Shown here: in pieces, positions 1 to 11,937 of the stretch
Position numbering within the stretch: the first letter of the stretch is position 1
Layout: each line of letters opens with the position of its first letter
From: Phyto melanocephala
Taxonomy: Eukaryota; Arthropoda; Insecta; Diptera; Rhinophoridae
DNA: 64,000 nucleotides
Assembly: GCA_941918925.1 (NCBI GenBank)
Contig: OW799233.1
Location: forward strand, 175,925,235 to 175,989,234
Reading direction: 5' to 3'
Position numbers and translations under genes: made by a program
The notes under the pieces: model-generated
The model's database searches: none
Seen by the model: only the letters and a program-made list of their open reading frames with translations
Told to the model about the DNA's origin: nothing

Positions 1-153
1 CTATTGACAAAGTTTTTGGGAAAATAAAGGACTATATTGAAATATCTAAGTTGTATTTATTAGCAGAAACTTTATTGACACGCCTACTTTAACGCCCACT
101 TTCATTGAAAGACTACATTTACAAAAGCATTTTAGTAGCATATCGAAGTTATA

Positions 154-704
154 AAGGGTGGTTAAATTTTAAGGGCTGATGTTGAAATTAAATAAAAAAC
201 AAATTATTTAGGAAATTATTATTATTTCTTTTTGTAATTATAATATTTGTATGGTTCAATTATGTATTTAACAAAATATGGGCCAAATGCCCCCCCCCCC
301 CATCCTTGGCGCCACTCGTCTATCTGATGGTCCAAATTTTCAATGACAATGTTGATGCTCAATTGTTGGGCATGATGATGTGGCGAGGTTGACTGCTCTT
401 TTGACACATTCAACGAACTAAGAAGGCATTCACAGACCTGTTTTGCAGAAATTTAAATATTTTTTACAATTCTCCCGATTGTGGACGAATTTGAACGATT
501 ATGTTGATCAAAAGAATTACGAAGTGCACAAAATGCATTTTGATTTGAACGCCCATTTTTATAAAAAACCTGAATAACTTTAAAGCGTTGCTCATTTGCG
601 TATCTTTCCACGGATCAAATTGAGTAAGTTTGAGATTGAGAAATGTCAAGTGAAATGCAGAAAACAAATTTAAATACATGGGCCCTTAAAATTTAACCAC
701 CCTT
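154..704 (-). mobile_element. Mariner-like (DUF4817 family) deletion derivative
   Basis: The ends are inverted repeats beginning AAGGGTGGTTAAATTTTAAG, flanked by TA at 152-153 and 705-706. Inside, on the minus strand, are eroded pieces of the helix-turn-helix start of a DUF4817-type transposase near 540-660, including a degenerate form of the M-E-R-Y-T-x-E-Q-R start. No catalytic domain remains. A run of C lies near 290-301. It is a non-autonomous relative of the elements at 11.0, 19.7, 46.4 and 51.1 kb. Confidence 0.7.
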
Positions 705-3700
705 TACAAAGAAAGTGATACATATTTTATTATAAAGAGATTATTCCATAGCTATTAACAAAATAATAAATATTGCGCTTTAAATGTACACAAAATTGGT
801 GGTGGGTATAAAAGATTCGGCACAGCCGAATATAGTGCTCTTACTTGTTGTTGTTGCTACTGCATTAATAAAGTTGCTGCTGTTGTTTTGATTTCTCAGA
901 AGACAACAAACGAAAAAAAAAATGGAATTATTTCTTACTCTATTACAAGGAATTGAAGTGAACAGTATAATGAACGTCGACGACGACGATAAAACACCGA
1001 CATCCATCTATGCATCCCATCATCATCAACATCCTTCGCATAAGCAATCATGCCGTATGTAGTTTATGAGCAAATGTATACAAATATGTATGTATGTATG
1101 TAGATATGCATGTTTGTTTGTATGTGTTATTATTTGTTTAACATCATACACCATGCAAAAACAAAAACCACAAAGCTTTACGCCCTTTTGTCTGACTTCT
1201 GGTTGCCATTTTTTTATTTTTTTTTGTTTTAGATTTTATAATTCTTTTTATTTAGCTTGATCTCCTTTTTGTTTTTGTTGTCGTTCTGTTAAATATTTTA
1301 TTCATTTCAATTCAGACAATTTGACACAAGGCCTTCTTAAATTTACACTGTGTGCATCATTTAAACAAAAAGCCCATCACTGCGACTTATATCCGAAAAG
1401 TCCTTTTAGAATAAACTTATTAACCAAATCACTTATAAGTAAACTATTAATTTTTGTTTTAGGTTTAACTGAATTTTTATTTAAACTATAAACAGTTTCT
1501 GTTCAAAACTATAAAGTCTATAATGTAGATATTTCCTGAAAGCTTATAACAAGGGAAGTCGAATAAGCAATGTCCGTCTGACCGTGTGTTGGTTGAAATC
1601 CACTTTTAAAAACAACCACATTTTGCTTAGATATGTGTGTGGTATCAATATCTTGGATATATCCGGGAATGAATCGGTAATGAAATCCACCACAATCACT
1701 CCGTAAGTTTCTGAGGTATGAACAAATAAACACGACTGCCCCTGTTTTTTCAATTTTGTTAACGTAATTTATAAGCATTTTTTCTACTATTTGTAGACAT
1801 GATATGACTCTCGGGCAATTTGTACAAATGAGTTAATAATCAGCAAAGTTATGGGCAAAAATAATTTTTAAAAATATATTTATTTTGAAATATATAAAGT
1901 TACTGAAGCTCCTAATTAATTTGTAAACACCAAAATTCAAGATGTAGCCTCAAAAATGATTGCTGAGAAAAACTGACAAATCGTATTGAAACTGGCTGAG
2001 ATTTAAGCACCAAAATACAACTGCTTCGATGTTTTTCCCTAAAATTTACAAACGAAAATATATTTTTTCAGCTTCTGGATAACAGAGAAAATCGATATGG
2101 GCATTAAAAGAAAGAGCTTGACTAGCAACATGTAATACATTAAAAAAAATAAAATCCATGATGGCCGCTACTGCAAAATGGTGTAAAATCAATTCATATA
2201 TGAATCAAATCCAGGAATAAAAATATATTCACTTTAAGCCCCTCAATATTAAAAAAGTTAAAATTCAAGATGGCGTCCGAAAGAAAATGGCAGATATATG
2301 GGTCAAATAAAGTAATTGCAGCTTTGCCCGCTTCAACGCCCCAATATTGGTATCAAATAAAAGGCCTTAACCAGTAGAATACAGTAAATTGTAATAAAGT
2401 TAAGATCGAAGATGGCGCCCTTAATAAACTGACGGGTAATTTTTTTTATCAACCCCATCAATATGGATCAAATGAAAGGGTTTGACAAGTAGAATACAGG
2501 TAAATATGTATATAAAAAATCAAATATGATGTTGGAAATAATAGCAAAGTGATGTATAACATGAAATCTGAAATTCAGGCTATCGAAGCTTAGTGGTCAC
2601 TATAACTATGTATATGATGGTGAAGGATATTATCAGATTCGGCACGTTCGATAAAGCATATCTTTATCATATCGCGATCTTGATTGACACTGGCCGATAC
2701 AGCAGCAATATTCTACTCGACACACACTTTTCGCATACGGGTTGGTAGTTAAATACATGCAACGATTATTTGGAGATCGCTTCCTTACAGTTTCTTTTTA
2801 TATTATGTGATTCAGTCTAAAACCTTGATACATCACAACACCATTGTAACATGAATAACATTTAAGCCAATATAAACCATCTAGCATTCAAAAGAAGTTT
2901 TCAGTTAGAACTCGTATTTAGTAGCAGCAAGTAAATGTTTACAATCGCCATACGACAAAAAAAAAAAGACAAGCAACCTAACGACCGACCGACCAACATA
3001 CAAACATGCATACATTTAATACACACAAACACACATCATAAATAAATACTTAGTCTGTGGCATTTGGCTGCCCCTTATTAACTTTTAATTTCTCACATGT
3101 TTATTCCGTTTCTTATTTTTTATAATTTTTTCCTCATTTTCTTTACTTTGTTTTTGTCAATACCAGTTCTGTTGTTGTTTGTTTAATTTCTGTTGCTTTA
3201 ACAGGTCTTAAAAGTTAAAAAAAAAATTTTTTTTCTCCCTATTCACATTACCACCACTCCATATCACAGCCATCCAATACAGAAATTAAATCTTCTTGAA
3301 CAACAACGACGACAACAATAATCTATATTATAATCAGCATCTTTGATTCGGATACAACTACATGTATAACATTTATTGTTTATTGATTTGTTGTTTGGTT
3401 GACATCATTCAAAAACAGTAACGAGAACAAAAACTACCACTGCTTTACATATTTATTACTAATACAACAAACATACACATGCATGTACATCTAGTATATG
3501 TGTACTATATGCAAGGCAAGAATGACAATTGCAAAACATATAACCAACAGTAGTAAAGAAACGATGAATGCTGTTTGCATTTGTTTTAAAATTTTTTTAA
3601 TATTTGGCAAGTAAGTATGTACATGTGTATGTGTGCACTTGTATATGTATATTTATAGGGTATTTTAAAAATTTGACGGAAATTTAAAAATACTACTGCT

Positions 3701-4625
3701 AATTAAAAAGTTTTATTTCCGTATTGAATCATTAAGAAGCTGCATATTAGATATCAAAAGACAGGTACATTTATGAATGTCATTATGATCTAAGTTATAC
3801 ATCGTTCGAATGTCCGCAGTGTTATCGCGCGGTGGCACTGTACCAAGATGTTAAATTTTCAATGACTACTGCCTAAATCTCAATAAATTTAACTGAACGT
3901 TAATTAAATTAGACAATTGTAAAAAAATGTTTTATATGACAACTAACAGCTGTCAATTTATTTTGTATTATAAAGTTATACTGACATCTTGTAAAATAAA
4001 ACATTTTTACTGCCGTACTCATAAAAAAGTTTAAGGTTTATTGAAGGCTTTTTTGACAAATTTCTCTACAACATCTGTCAAATAAGTCTTTAACATACCT
4101 AAATAATTTTTTTATTAATGCGGCAGTATATATTTAAGCTAAATTTACGATTTTTTTTTTATTAAATTCATGTGAAAAATTTTAGAGTTTAGGTAACAAA
4201 TTTTGTTCGGCAAAAAATTTGTTTATATGTAAGCTGAAATGCAAAACCACGTAACTAACGAAAAATGCAAAATTTGCTTTCTGACTGAATATGATGCAAA
4301 TGAATGAACTCCATGTCGTCTTCAATTTTTATTGTCATATAATAAAAATTAGACATAATATAAGCGAACATCGAAAGCACGTCACTACAAGTAAAAGTAC
4401 TAAATAAACCAAAAGCATGTATACCAAAAAAGTATTCGTCAAAAGTCTTATTGTCTTATTGAATATACATATGAAAAATTCTCGACGTTCCAATACAAAA
4501 TCGTATTATTTGGTATATGGCCAAACCTTCAAGCAAGTATGCAGTAAAATGTTTTTTTCCACTTCAGGATTTTCTAAAAATAATGCAAGAATATGGACAG
4601 CACAGAAATTTCTAAGTTAGTAAGT
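705..4625. other. Gene-free stretch with repeat fragments
   Basis: No coding region could be supported. Positions 775-850 carry an inverted fragment of the repeat family with the palindrome TTCGGCCGTGCCGAA. Positions 1540-2660 carry the long body of the same family, including the cue around 'tcccggatatatccaagata' and a series of segments about 90 bases long; a reverse copy lies at 60.95-61.5 kb. Positions 4010-4132 are an imperfect palindrome related to the hairpin at 60.38 kb. The rest is AT-rich unique-looking sequence. Confidence 0.5.
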
Positions 4626-4627
4626 CA

Positions 4628-5575
4628 AGGCATATTATTCATCAGGTAGTTGCAGTTCAGAGAGAATTTTTTTGTTTATATTTTTTATGTATGAAGTTTG
4701 ACATTTGAAATAAATTAGAAAAGAGAGAAAATTGTTTTTTATTTATGCATTTTGACAGCTGAAATTTAAAATAAGTGAAGAAAAAAACAAGTAACAGTGC
4801 TATATTCGGCCGTGCCGAATCTTATATACCCTTCACAACGTGTAGTCATGCAATAACAATTGTTTGTATCACCATTCATCCCATATAAAATACGTGCATA
4901 CGTACACGTTAGAATAAATGTGGCATCGAATCCCAGCTGAGCCAAAAAAAATTTATTTTATTTTATTTAATATATTATTTATATTTTATTATTTTTTTTT
5001 ATATTTTTTTTTAATTTTTTTAAAAAATTTTTTTAAATTTTTTTTTTAAATTTTTTTAAATTTTTTTTGTAGTTTTTTTATTATTTTTTTATTATTTTTT
5101 TCTTATTTTTAATATTTTTTTTGTTTGGTATGTTTTTTACATGTATCTATGTATGTATGTTGTTGTTGTAATTGTGAAAAAAAACGAGGTGGTCGTGGTT
5201 TTTTGCTCATATCTCAGAAAGTTATGGGGCGATTGTGCTGAATTTCAATAGCGATTCATTCCTGGATATTTCCAAGAGATTGATACCATATACAGATCTG
5301 AGGAACATATAGTTGCTTCTAAAAGTTGATTTCAACCAACACACGGACAGACGGGCAGACGGACAGACGGATAGATGGACAGACGGTCAGGGCTTAATCG
5401 ACTCCTCTATTCATAAGCTTTCAGAAAATATATACTTTATGGGGTCGGAAATGAAAATTGTAGAAATTACAAACGGAATGACAAAGCTATATATACCCTT
5501 GTGCACCACAGGTGAAGGGTATAATAATCAGCTGACGAATCAAGAGTACCTGATGAATAAATATGCCTTGGTAGT
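4628..5575. mobile_element. CAAGGCATA-type MITE interrupted by another repeat
   Basis: The outer arms begin CAAGGCATATTATTCATCAG and end in the matching inverted sequence near 5570 (ATGCCTTG). The intact relatives at 40929-41118 and 54651-54861 are only about 190-211 bp long. This copy is stretched by an insertion (about 4793-5525) of the TTCGGC-palindrome repeat, so the two were acquired in that order. No coding capacity. Confidence 0.7.
4793..5525 (+). repeat. Interspersed repeat with TTCGGCCGTGCCGAA palindrome
   Basis: It opens with ACAAGTAACAGTGCTATATT and the 15-base palindrome, then TATACCCTTCAC, and ends with the inverse, GTGAAGGGTATA, so it has short terminal inversions. An A/T-rich core lies at 4945-5125. 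A related copy is at 22.45-23.4 kb, fragments occur at 0.8, 14.3, 46.1 and 61.0 kb, and the family probably extends to 1.5-2.6 kb. No ORF of note. Its class is uncertain; rolling-circle or foldback origin are both possible. Confidence 0.6.
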
Positions 5576-5578
5576 AAG

Positions 5579-5762
5579 CATGGTGTAATTACATAAGGTG
5601 ATAGCGTAAAGTAGAGCATTTTTTGTCTCTCTTTTTTTATGTATGGAGTTTGACAATTTCCGGAGTTAAAATCATTTTTTTAAATATGTAGTTTGACATA
5701 CTACAGAACACAAAAAAATAATCAGCTGTGCTGGCACCGCCACCTTGTATATGTGTACCCTG
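5579..5762 (+). mobile_element. P-element-like MITE, copy 1
   Basis: It starts CATGGTGTAATTACATAAGG, closely resembling the CATGATGAAATAACATAAGG end of the Drosophila P element. It is flanked by the 8-base direct repeat GTAGTAAG (5571-5578 and 5763-5770), the target size of P elements. The right end has drifted (ACCCTG instead of ACCATG). It is about 184 bp and non-coding. Confidence 0.75.
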
Positions 5763-5770
5763 GTAGTAAG

Positions 5771-8470
5771 CATAGTTATGAGAAAAGACGTAAAAGTTTC
5801 AGTATGAAAAAGAAATAATTTTTATAAAATTATTGACTAAAATCCACAAACAAAATATTTTGGGACGAATTTTACCACCTATAGACAAGTTTTTAATTTA
5901 TATTTGCAAGAATGTAAGGTAAATGGCGAAAATGGCATTATTTAAGTTTATTTTTCAATTTTTATAGCAACACTGAAGGACGACAATTACTCATTATTTA
6001 AATCAAGAAATAATCAGTGCGATATCTGCTTACAATTTAGAGCAAAAAACTTATCACAAAAACTGTTCAGCGAACTCAGAAATAAAATAGAACAATGAAA
6101 GGAAATGATGAAAATGATTGTATTGATGTGCAGGTCTTAAAACTTGTTTCATAACTAAAGTTCACAATTTAACGATTTATTAGCGAAAATCTACCATCGT
6201 TGTAAATAATAATAATGTATACTAAAATTACATTTCCCACACAAGCACCTATTTCCAATACTAAAAACAGTTCGAAATTTCCAAAAGCAACGTTTGCAAT
6301 AGAATATATACCAGACTTGCAAGATCTGCAACATTTGCATGATCTGTTTACAACGAAGGGTGATTTCCGCTATTATGTTACTTTATACAAATCTAAGTAC
6401 TACCTTTTGGAACAGAGGGAAACCTTGTAGCATTAACATTTACAACCTGTATTATAATCATTTAAAAGTGCAATATCTCAGTGTCAAAATTTAATTGTAG
6501 TTACGTGTTTTTGCTTAAGAGAAAACGGGGTTAAAAGCACGTAACTAACCTAACTTTTTTAAACATTAATAAGTTATAATTTTCATTCTAGAACTGAATA
6601 AATCGAACTATATTTAGTAAATGTGTGATATTTGATTACAATAATTGCATTTATTTTTCAATATTTAAAATTTTTATTTCTCCTTTAAAATAGTAAAATT
6701 GTTAGTTACGCGGTTTTGCATTTCAGCTGACGATATGTAGTTTAAGTTAAACTATTAGTTTTTTAGTCATTTCGTTTGTAATTTCTTTAATATTCATGTC
6801 CGATGCCATAAGGAAATTTTTTTTGAAATCTTACGACTTGATTTCGTTGAAATCAAATTTTAAAAGCCTCTACCTGCTACCCAGAACTGTATGTGCAATT
6901 AATCTTTTGAAAATGTCCGCGTATAAATCACTATTGAAATCCAGCACAATTGCCCCATAACTTTCTAAGATATGTATGAGCAAATAAACGCGACTGCCAT
7001 TGGTTTTTCCCATATTTTTACCACAAAAAGCTGAATTTTTCAGCACAAGAATGGTTTATAGACAAGTTTGCTACTATTTGTAGATTTGTTATCCCTCTAA
7101 TCTGCAAAGTTATAGGCAAACATACATAATTTCTAAAAATATATATATTTTTCTAAATATATCAAGTTATTAAAGCTTCTAATAAATTTTTGGAGACGCT
7201 AAAGACACAAGCCTTAATCTCGAAAATAATTTCCAAAAAAAACTAACAAATCGGTTGTAAACTGAGATAAAAGCAAAAAAAAAAATTCATCCTTGGTGTT
7301 TCTCCTAAAACTTAAAAACGACCATGCCTGATTTTATACAAAAAAAAAAATTAAAACTAAATTTAATCGACAAAATAGTATTAACCGGTTAATTTAGGGT
7401 GCTAGTTTTGTTTTGCATAACGACTTAACGGCTCGTAAAGAAAAGTTTAAAGTTTAAAGTAGCTCCGGTGTGATTGCTATTTTCGTTTAAGGTTTATTAG
7501 GCCATCCCTTTTCACATGAATTTGAAAGTTATGCGTGGGTAATTGTGTGGCGTGGCACAAGTGTACTGTGATACAGTGTCCAGACTATTCTACAATTAAC
7601 CACATACTTTAAAATTGTATTAACTAAGGGAGTACCAACTAAACTATTTTATTTATAACTGGAGGAGTACCAATTAAACGTAGTTACTTTTAAATCTACC
7701 GTTCAGCTCTGACTTCCTACACGAAAGTATAGAACGTCTTACGAAAATTAAACCAACGTGGGATTTTTACACTGCCAATAAGCTAGAAAAAATAATTTCT
7801 TATAATAACTTTAATACATATTTTTATAAAATAATAGGCCAATTCAAATCAGATTTGTATTTTGTAAATTATTTAATAGTAAGTAGAAAAGAGTGAAAAT
7901 ATAGTTTCTGAAGGCACATTAAAAATTCAGCAATTTTTCAATATATTAAAAATGTCTAAAGGTAATTGTATGATTGATGAAACTAGTCAATTTTTATTAT
8001 TTATTAGTTACGTTTTTAATTATAATTTAGGGTAAAGGTAAAGATGAAGCGAAGATAAATTATAATTTAATAATATTATTTTTAACAGTGCCTGATTTAA
8101 TGGAACGGCGCCACAATGTGTTGTTAACAGAAAAAAACTTAGATGACAATATATTTGTTAAGAATGTTTCTTAAATCTTTTCTTCCGTACTTGATTACAA
8201 TACGAAATAAAGTGGAAAAATTTTTTTTAAATAAAAAAGCAAAACAGCTATTTAAAGACACTCAGTTAGTAGCTAAAATGCACAGAAGTAAAGGGTGTCT
8301 TAGTAAGAATGTACTTTTTCATTTTAAAATAAAAACACAAGTTTTAGAGATAGTTTTGAATTTTGTATTGGATTGTTCAGAAGACATATTCCCAATAAAG
8401 ATAGTAAAAAATATCCGAATCAAATGCCCCCATGGCTCTGATGACAGGCCGTTGCTCTTTTCATTAAATT
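5771..8470. other. Gene-free stretch
   Basis: No gene could be supported. Short open frames such as 6215-6430 (+) and 8143-8478 (+) lack a recognisable domain, a splice context or a coding-like composition. Positions 6800-7330 contain another degenerate fragment of the long TTCGGC-family body seen at 1.5-2.5 kb. Confidence 0.45.
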
Positions 8471-9970
8471 TATCATGATTTTTTCAGAGAGATGTGACTA
8501 TATTTTACCGATAACGCGATGGATCTCGAATTTAAGCTTAGGAATTGTTTCTGGTGTATTCGCATACACTTGAGATTTCAGAAAAATCCCAAAGAAAAAA
8601 TTAAACGGCATTAAATCGTATGATAGATAAAGCCGACAAATTATCCAAAATGGGAGCTCTTCTGAGTACTATAACTTTGGAGAATGCTAAACCCTTTAAA
8701 CGTTTTAAGGATGAACTTAATGTTGGGCGATAGAGGAACATGTCAGAAAATGGTCAAAGCACTGATATCGGTGAGGTGACAAGAACACTATGGGGTGACC
8801 CAAATCTTGGATAATCAAAGGAGATTCTGAGACTAAGTAGACCAACACTTAGGAAACTAACCAGTGTAATTACAGGTCATACGGAGTTGAGAACCCATCT
8901 AGCTCGCATGAGATTATCTGAGGAGACAACATGTAGAGCATGCGAGGAAGAGGATGAGACTTTGGTACACAACCTCTGTCATTGTCCTGCGTTTGGGCAT
9001 ATTAGGCGCGAGAATTTTACAGTGGATACTATGCCGAACTTGGAATACCTGGGGAACTTGAACTGGAGATCCATAAGGAATTACATTGAGGGGACTAGGT
9101 TCTTGCACTAGTCCGTTATTTATAGGGAATTATGTTTATGGTTTCCGTTTGGGAATTCCGTTCTCCATATGGAGCGCACAACATGCCAACTGGGCATAAG
9201 TGTATACCTGTCATGGGTTTGGGCTTTTAGTGCCCCTCCTTTTCAACCTAACCTAACCTAAATCGTATGATCTTGATAGCCAGTTGATGTCAGAATTCCT
9301 TGAGATAATTTGTTCTGCAAATCGTTGCTGCAAAAAATGAATTGTTTTATGCGTGGTGTGGCAAGTAGCGCCGTCTTCCTGAAACCACATGTCGTCCGAT
9401 TGAGGCCACAAGAACTTGATTATCAGTCACTGCAATTTTGGCCTCATCTTCAAAAAATTAAGGTCCAATCACGCTGCCCGACCAAAAAGTTGCTCATTGT
9501 GGGTGCATGAATTTCATGAGGACTTTCCTAACCAAAAATTCGTAAATTTTGTGTATTCTCAAAATCATTCAGATAGAAATGCGCTTCATCGGAGATAAAT
9601 TTTTTCGAAAAATTGTCACTGACTTCACTTTGCTCCATTAACCATTGAACGTATTGTTGGCGCTTTCCATGGTCCGCTGGATAGAGCTCCTGATTTAACT
9701 AAATTTTGTACGCGTTAAGTTGGAGGCTTTTTGTCAAAATTCGCTGTGTAGTGCTACGTGAAATTTGAAGTTGTTTAGATCGATGCCAAGTGGATGTTTT
9801 CAGGTTTCCGGTGATAGTCTTGTTTACAACAGCAATATTTTCAAGAGACTGACCGGTACGTTGACGCACGTCCATTACTGAACCAGTTTTTTTAAATGTG
9901 TGTGTGTGACCACTTTTCGTATGGTTGAGACATTATGTGAACTTTCTCGATTGAGAATTCTTCAAAATTT
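8471..9970 (-). mobile_element. Decayed mariner-like (DUF4817 family) transposase
   Basis: Read on the minus strand, the region from 9960 downward gives a broken transposase. Recognisable in order are a degenerate HTH region, the first catalytic block around S-D-E-A-H-F, the W/C-rich Q-x-D-G-A-T region near 9380, and, after an interruption, the tail D-L-x-P-x-x-F-F-F-G near 8590-8620. Several stops and frameshifts make it non-functional. A 634-bp retrotransposon (8625-9258) is inserted in the catalytic domain with a 13-bp target duplication. Confidence 0.7.
8625..9258 (+). mobile_element. 5'-truncated non-LTR retrotransposon 3' end
   Basis: It is bounded by the 13-bp direct repeat TAAATCGTATGAT at 8612-8624 and 9259-9271, a clean target-site duplication. 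The open frame at 8887-9111 (74 aa) ends a non-LTR polyprotein: it carries the pattern C-R-A-C-E-x(2)-D-E-T-x(2)-H-x-L-C-x-C-P-A, typical of the region after the RNase H domain. The 3' end is a short tandem ACCTAACCTAACCT tail rather than poly(A). The reverse transcriptase is absent, consistent with 5' truncation on insertion. Confidence 0.8.
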
Positions 9971-11016
9971 GCGAGCGGTTTCAGCTCAGCTTTTTGTAAG
10001 AAGTTTTCACAATTATAATGCGCTAGGTTTCTAATAATTGGAACAACAGATGTGACACCTGCTAAACATCAGAGTTGCCACTTGCACTAAATTTAAAATG
10101 TGAATTCTCACTGAGACATTATTCAAAAGTATTAAAATGCGACAAACAATTAAAAAATAGGAAATTTTGTGAAAAATATCAACCATCAAGTTTTTTAATA
10201 AACTTATTGTGCATTCCATATAACGGACGTCCTTCTGAATTATGTCTGTAATCTTGATATCTTGCAGTTAACACACCAAATGAAATTGAGCTAACCTTAA
10301 AACAATCAAGAATTGTCAAATCAGCTGACACAAAAACAGTATTTTCAGTTTGATTTTCTGTCTCTCTAAAAAATACTTGTAGTTTAATTTAGGCCGTGTT
10401 AGCATAAGTAATTAATTAATATTTTTCTATAATAAAGTTTTCTTCCCATAATTGGTTTTTCCATAATAAGTTTGATTTAAATTAATTTTTCTTTTTACAT
10501 CTTTTATCGGTGCTACAAGTATTTTTGTATACTTTTTCAGTATGAGTTCTCATATGAATGTCACTGTCGCAGTTATCGGTTTATTAATGCTTACTCATGA
10601 CTTTTTGTTTTTTTTTTTTTTTTCTTTAACTAAAGTTGGCTAATTTCTTAAAATCCATAAGATATAATGACTGCCTAAATGTATTCATTTCATTGTTTAT
10701 TTGCTTTATTCTGACTCAGGTTTTTTCTGGTATAAAATCTGTCATTGTAAACTTCATAAGACTCCCTTGCTCTTATGCGATGCATGCAAGCCTTCAGTTC
10801 ACACACAAGCACACCACACATTTATCCGTCCATTCAACCACCATCACCCATTATCATTCATGAATATTGGATTTTTATTACTGTTTATTTAGTAAAAACT
10901 AATCTTTGGTTTTCAAACGGTTTGTTACTGTGCATGCAGTTTGTCGACTTCTTAGGCACAGTTAGTTTGTTTGCATGACATTCAGTTTGTCTGTCTGTCT
11001 GTTTCCCCACTAAATA
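9971..11016. other. Gene-free stretch
   Basis: AT-rich sequence with no supported gene. A T run at 10606-10623 and a few short overlapping open frames on both strands (10636-10978) have no recognisable domain. Confidence 0.4.
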
Positions 11017-11937
11017 AAGGGTGGTTTTTTAAGCCCGATAGAACTTGAAATTGTAAAAAACAACACAAAAAATTAAATTGTAATCAAAATTTTTTTTTTA
11101 TTCGAAAGATCAATACGTGACATTAACATTTGAAAATGATTTCGGGCATATGGGCACCGCGGCTGTTCTTGACGAAGCGCATTCTGGACGTCCAATTTTA
11201 TCGCAAAATTGTGTTCAGCGATGAGGCGCATTTTTGGCTTAACGGGTTTGTTAATAAGCAAAATTGCCGCATATGGAGCGAGACCAATCCACAAGAGACC
11301 CTACAGACTCCATTACATCCAGAAAAATGCACCGTTTGGTGCGGTTTTCACGCTGGTGGCATCATCGGACCTTATTTCTTCAAAAATGAGGCCGGAGCTC
11401 GCGTTACGGTCAATGGAGATCGTTACCGCACCATGATCAATGATTTTTTGTTTGAAAATATGGATGACATTGATCCGGAGGAGATGTGGTTTCAACAGGA
11501 TGGCGCTACGTGCCATACGGCGAACGCAACCATCGACTTATTGAAATCAAAATTTGGCGATAAGTTGATTTCGAGAAATGGACCTGTCAATTGGCCTCCA
11601 AGGTCGTGCGATTTGACACCTCTCGATTATTTCCTGTGGGGCTACGTGAAGTCACTGGTTTATGCTGATAAACCAGCAACAACTGACGCCTTGGAGGCCA
11701 GCATTGTTCGTGTTATTCGTGACATACGGCCAGCAGTGCTCGAAAAAGTGGCCCAAAATTGGACGTCCAGAATGCGCTTCGTCAAGAACAGCCGCGGTGC
11801 CCATATGCCCGAAATCATTTTCAAATGTTAATGTCACGTATTGATCTTTCGAATAAAAAAAAAATTTTGATTACAATTTAATTTTTTGTGTTATTTTTTA
11901 CAATTTCAAGTTCTATCGGGCTTAAAAAAACACCCTT
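11017..11937 (+). mobile_element. Foldback derivative of a mariner-like element
   Basis: The element is flanked by TA (11015-11016 and 11938-11939). Its first 183 bp (11017-11199) are a nearly perfect reverse complement of its last 183 bp (11755-11937), with only a few mismatches. The right arm includes the end of the transposase gene, so the left arm carries that coding end in antisense where the HTH domain should be. The central 11200-11754 is single-copy transposase sequence. Confidence 0.9.
11200..11831 (+). pseudogene. Transposase catalytic domain lacking its N-terminus
   Basis: The frame runs open for about 210 residues and ends at a natural stop. It carries the three acidic blocks of the Tc1/mariner DDE fold: F-S-D-E-A-H-F, W-F-Q-Q-D-G-A-T and P-P-R-S-C-D-L-T-P-L-D. 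By my count there are 36 residues between the second D and the D of S-C-D. Full-length relatives begin with a DUF4817-type HTH segment, missing here. The apparent 5' extension of the open frame to 11130 is antisense of the gene's own 3' end, so no functional start is present. The catalytic residues look intact although the gene as a whole is dead. Confidence 0.85.

Noticed and set aside
8143..8478. 111-residue open frame on the plus strand
   Set aside because: No domain, Lys/Phe-rich composition expected from AT-rich DNA, and no homologous copy in the window.
11130..11831. An apparently intact 233-residue transposase with an ATG start
   Set aside because: The first 23 or so residues are antisense of the gene's own 3' end within the inverted arm; the HTH domain is missing.
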